From Chrysogorgia sp. JL179-B06 (Eukaryota > Cnidaria > Anthozoa > Scleralcyonacea > Chrysogorgiidae), in the NCBI GenBank assembly GCA_035772405.1, contig JAYKKM010000005.1, positions 909,501 to 973,500 of the forward strand: a stretch of DNA of 64,000 nucleotides, given 5' to 3'. Under the pieces are notes generated by a model that searched no databases, was not told where the DNA came from, and saw only the letters and a list, made by a program, of their open reading frames with translations. Each line of letters begins with the position of its first letter. The stretch's first letter is position 1. A program made the translations under genes and the position numbers. This document shows positions 61,312-64,000 of this stretch, piece by piece.

Positions 61312-64000
61312 ATGAGTGAAATGCCAATTTTTGAAGAAGCATCTGTTTTCCCTAAAGCAACCACGTTCGCTGCAGATACTTCACTTCTCCCTACACCATT
61401 GCGTTGCGAAATCGAATCTGAGATTTTTCCTTATCCTGGTCCAGATAATATAACATCAATACCTGAGCCCGAGTCAATGGTTTCGGTATCATCCGGTTCC
61501 GATGGAGAAACATCTCATGTCGGTTTTGTCATCCAAACTTCTTCCGAAAGTGATGCAGATTTTTCTACAGAGAACGTAGATGACAATTGGTTGACATGTG
61601 CTGGAGAACTATCTTACCTGGTGGAAGATCTAAGAAGGGCATCAGACTTAGTAGAAGAAGTGAAAGGTGATACTTGTCCAGTGGTTGAAACATTCTTGTC
61701 TAACGCTGAAGAACTAACACAACGAGTATGTAAGAATGCCAACAAAATCAGGAAGTTGAGTACCGCTTTATTAAAGAAGATAAGAGAGAATAGAAAAGTG
61801 TCAGAAAGGAATGTCGAAGCAAGTGTGGCGTCAGTGCCAAGCCATGATCCAGGTGAGAGATGCAAAGTGAAAACGTCCACTGATAGTGATAAGAAGTACC
61901 TCATGATGCTAGGACCACACCAACCAAAGTTATCCGTTTTCCCAAAGAATGATGATATTCCCCGAAAAAAGCAATGTCGCTTTTCAAGCGTATGGTACAC
62001 GGCCTTTCCACATCTCGAGTACAGCATTTCAAAAGATGCAGCATTTTGTTATGTATGTTCCTTATTTCCATCCGGACCTGGTCGAGAACAAGCCGAGAAT
62101 GCGTGGTCAATAGACGGTGTTCGACAATGGCAGAAGATGACAAGTCGAGGAACAAAGAAGAAAGGAAAACTTGCCGTTCATTTTGGATCGAAAAGCCATA
62201 AGGCCGCATTGGTGGACTTTTATTCCTTTGGTCAAGAGTCGTCTAACGTAGACTTACTACTAGATAAAGAAAAACGTGCCAACGTCATTCAAGCTGAAAA
62301 GGATCAACTAACAAATAATGATGCCGTATTTATGTTGGTCGATGTTGTACGCACCCTCGGCCGACAAGGGATAGCTTTCCGAAGAAGATCGACAGAGCCA
62401 ACTGGTAAGCAGGGTGAAAACCGTGAAATCGATGGGAATTTTAACCAGATCGTCCAACTCCTATCCAGGCATTGTCCAAACCTCAAGAGATGGCTTGACG
62501 AAGTTCATTTGCGGCCATATCATGTAACTTACATGAGTCACGATTCGCAAAATGAAATGATTGATATTTTGTCAAATAATATCAGACGCAAGGTGAAAGA
62601 AGAAGTAAATGAGTCCAAGATGTATTCCGTTATGGCAGATACAACGCCTGACACATCCAACAAGGATCGTCTTGCTTTAGCTGTCAGATATGTGAAAGAG
62701 GATGGATCATCGTTTGCAGTTAAAGAACGACTTCTCGAAGTTAAAGAAACGACTGACAAGACAGGCAGCGGACAAGCCAGCGACATCCTTAAGTCGTTAG
62801 AAGACAGCGGTTTGAAGACTTCTGAGTTGGTATTCCAATCATACGATTTTGCCTCGAACATGTCGGGAGTGTACAATGGAGCACAGGCAGAAGTTGAAAA
62901 GAAATTGAATAGAAAGGTTCCATACATTCCTTGTCAAGCTAATAGGTGCAACACTGTTGTCGAGCATGCATGTGAAAGTAGCCATATTATTCAGGAACTC
63001 TTCAACATTCTGCAACAGCTCTACGTTTTCTTCTCGGGAAGTACAAAGCGTCATGCTGTCATAGCCAAGCACCTGAAAACAGTTGAAAACTGTATCCAGC
63101 TCAGGAATCTTTCCAAGACAAGATGGACGGCACGGGCTGAATCAATCAAGGCTGTGTGGACATCTCTTGAAGTTATTGTTGAAGCACTAGAGGAAGCATT
63201 AGCAGCACCAGTGGATGCCAAAATCAAAGCAACAATTTCAGGCTTGCTGAAAAACGTGAGGAGTTTTGATTTCATCGTTAGCTTGATGTTTATGAAGAAC
63301 ATTATGCTCAAGACAAAGTTCCTAAGCGAAAGCCTTCAGCACACGGAACTCAACATCATGGACGCTTTAGAGCTAACGAAAGGCACTATAACATCTCTGG
63401 AACGAATCAATGATGATGAAGAATCGATGAATTCCATGATAGAAGCAGCCGTGTTATATGCAGAGCAATCCTTTCAAATTAGTGCCGAAGAAGAGTTTGC
63501 AAGAAATCACCGAGTAAGGCGTATACCGAGACGGTATGATGAAAATGCACACGAAGCAACCGTTTTTGACTTTCGACAGTATTATCGGAAGGAGTTCAAG
63601 TGCGTTTTGAATGTCCTTATCACGCAATTTCGGGACAAGATGCAGCCTACATTGGATATCATAGCTCCTATAGCAGGCGTCTTGCAGACTCCGTTGCAAG
63701 AGCCGTCATTTGAAAACACACAAAAGCTTGTAGCAATGCTCCCTAATGATGTAGATGCTGAAGTGTTACAAGCAGAATTAGAAGTGTTTAAGAACATAGT
63801 CGACCACAAACCAGAATTAAAGGACGGCGACCACGCAGACAACGTCATCAAGTTTACCTTTATGCAGAGGAAGACACTCCCCTTAACATGGAAGGCACAT
63901 CAGTTGATGCTAACAGCCCCGATTTCAGTGGCGAAAGATGAGAGAACTTTTAGTCATCTGAAATTCGTTAAGAGCGTATACCGATCAACAATGGGGGACA
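61312..64000 (+). CDS. hAT transposase (ZMYM1-like), partial at window end
   Basis: The frame is open from 61117 to the window end; the first methionine is at 61312, giving at least 896 residues. A Ser/Glu-rich N-terminal part and a coiled-coil part (NKIRKLSTALLKKIRENRK, about residue 145) come first. A TTF-type zinc finger follows (CRFSSVWYTAFPHLEY, CYVCSLFPSG, LAVHFGSKSHKAAL, about 222-305). The DUF4371/RNase-H-like catalytic core comes next (SQNEMIDILSNNIRRKV, MADTTPDTSNKDRLALAVRY, FDFIVSLMFMKN). The start of the hAT dimerisation domain (TAPISVAKDERTFSHLKFV) is cut by the window edge. The enzyme would excise and insert the element. No stop or frameshift was seen in this part, so the copy may be fairly young. 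Confidence 0.85.
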   Translation, partial: MSEMPIFEEASVFPKATTFAADTSLLPTPLRCEIESEIFPYPGPDNITSIPEPESMVSVSSGSDGETSHVGFVIQTSSESDADFSTENVDDNWLTCAGELSYLVEDLRRASDLVEEVKGDTCPVVETFLSNAEELTQRVCKNANKIRKLSTALLKKIRENRKVSERNVEASVASVPSHDPGERCKVKTSTDSDKKYLMMLGPHQPKLSVFPKNDDIPRKKQCRFSSVWYTAFPHLEYSISKDAAFCYVCSLFPSGPGREQAENAWSIDGVRQWQKMTSRGTKKKGKLAVHFGSKSHKAALVDFYSFGQESSNVDLLLDKEKRANVIQAEKDQLTNNDAVFMLVDVVRTLGRQGIAFRRRSTEPTGKQGENREIDGNFNQIVQLLSRHCPNLKRWLDEVHLRPYHVTYMSHDSQNEMIDILSNNIRRKVKEEVNESKMYSVMADTTPDTSNKDRLALAVRYVKEDGSSFAVKERLLEVKETTDKTGSGQASDILKSLEDSGLKTSELVFQSYDFASNMSGVYNGAQAEVEKKLNRKVPYIPCQANRCNTVVEHACESSHIIQELFNILQQLYVFFSGSTKRHAVIAKHLKTVENCIQLRNLSKTRWTARAESIKAVWTSLEVIVEALEEALAAPVDAKIKATISGLLKNVRSFDFIVSLMFMKNIMLKTKFLSESLQHTELNIMDALELTKGTITSLERINDDEESMNSMIEAAVLYAEQSFQISAEEEFARNHRVRRIPRRYDENAHEATVFDFRQYYRKEFKCVLNVLITQFRDKMQPTLDIIAPIAGVLQTPLQEPSFENTQKLVAMLPNDVDAEVLQAELEVFKNIVDHKPELKDGDHADNVIKFTFMQRKTLPLTWKAHQLMLTAPISVAKDERTFSHLKFVKSVYRSTMGD

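Larger units (their letters stand above)
60371..64000 (+). mobile_element. hAT DNA transposon (ZMYM1-like), 3' end outside window
   Basis: The left end CAGGGGCGGCGCTAGAGG is a standard hAT terminus. It is preceded by a candidate 8-bp target word GAGAGCGA (60363-60370), whose partner would lie past 64000. A transposase gene fills the rest. Between the end and the gene (60390-60960), AT-rich sequence holds CGTAAACGAGTCG-type words and a repeated TTAGTAAAGGTATTTTC line (about 60730 and 60775). Confidence 0.85.

Overview
The window looks like genomic DNA of an invertebrate animal. It has GT-AG introns, low GC, a split hydroxypyruvate isomerase gene, and transposons typical of cnidarians and sponges (CR1-like and R2-like LINEs, BEL, hAT and Polinton-type elements). 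I cannot settle the phylum from sequence alone. Most of the window is mobile DNA.

Host genes. One long exon of an unrecognised multipass membrane protein lies on the minus strand (15834-17805). Head to head with it, with 148 bp between the two start codons, begins a gene I recognise as hydroxypyruvate isomerase (HYI) on the plus strand. Six of its exons are readable (17954-18041, 19301-19414, 30448-30547, 33685-33740, 34087-34156, 36383-36432). An exon expected between the third and fourth of these was not found. The gene must continue beyond base 64000. Its introns hold most of the repeats described here.

Left part, 1-17 kb: a decayed ZMYM1-like hAT transposase (1-1795), exon-like fragments (2.1-3.6 kb), a CR1-like LINE end (5.3-6.3 kb), a decayed minus-strand LINE with Myb, reverse transcriptase and restriction-like endonuclease parts (6.6-10.2 kb), a Tigger/pogo-type MITE, minisatellites, and many foldback MITEs.

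Middle, 18-36.5 kb (HYI introns): 5'-truncated LINEs, two of them with clear target-site duplications; a hAT MITE with its 8-bp duplication; a family of MITEs flanked by TTAA; and ACGAGTCGTA-type repeat arrays.

Right part, 36.6-64 kb (apparently inside one HYI intron): a nest of elements. The oldest layer is a giant palindrome. Two arms of about 4 kb surround a 22-bp centre at 50597-50618, and each arm carries an outward-facing C2H2 zinc-finger gene, a tRNA-Leu-like module and a G/C-run minisatellite. The left arm is split by a 9.9-kb Polinton-like element (38707-48586) with a protein-primed DNA polymerase B, a packaging ATPase, a capsid-like protein, and small membrane and zinc proteins, but no integrase that I can see. 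Its capsid-like gene is in turn split by a CR1-like LINE. The intact right arm serves as the empty site: it shows that insertion removed about 35 bp and made no target duplication. Just outside the palindrome lies a nearly complete BEL/Pao retrotransposon (54597-60370), whose 3' LTR is interrupted by a hAT element that runs off the window.
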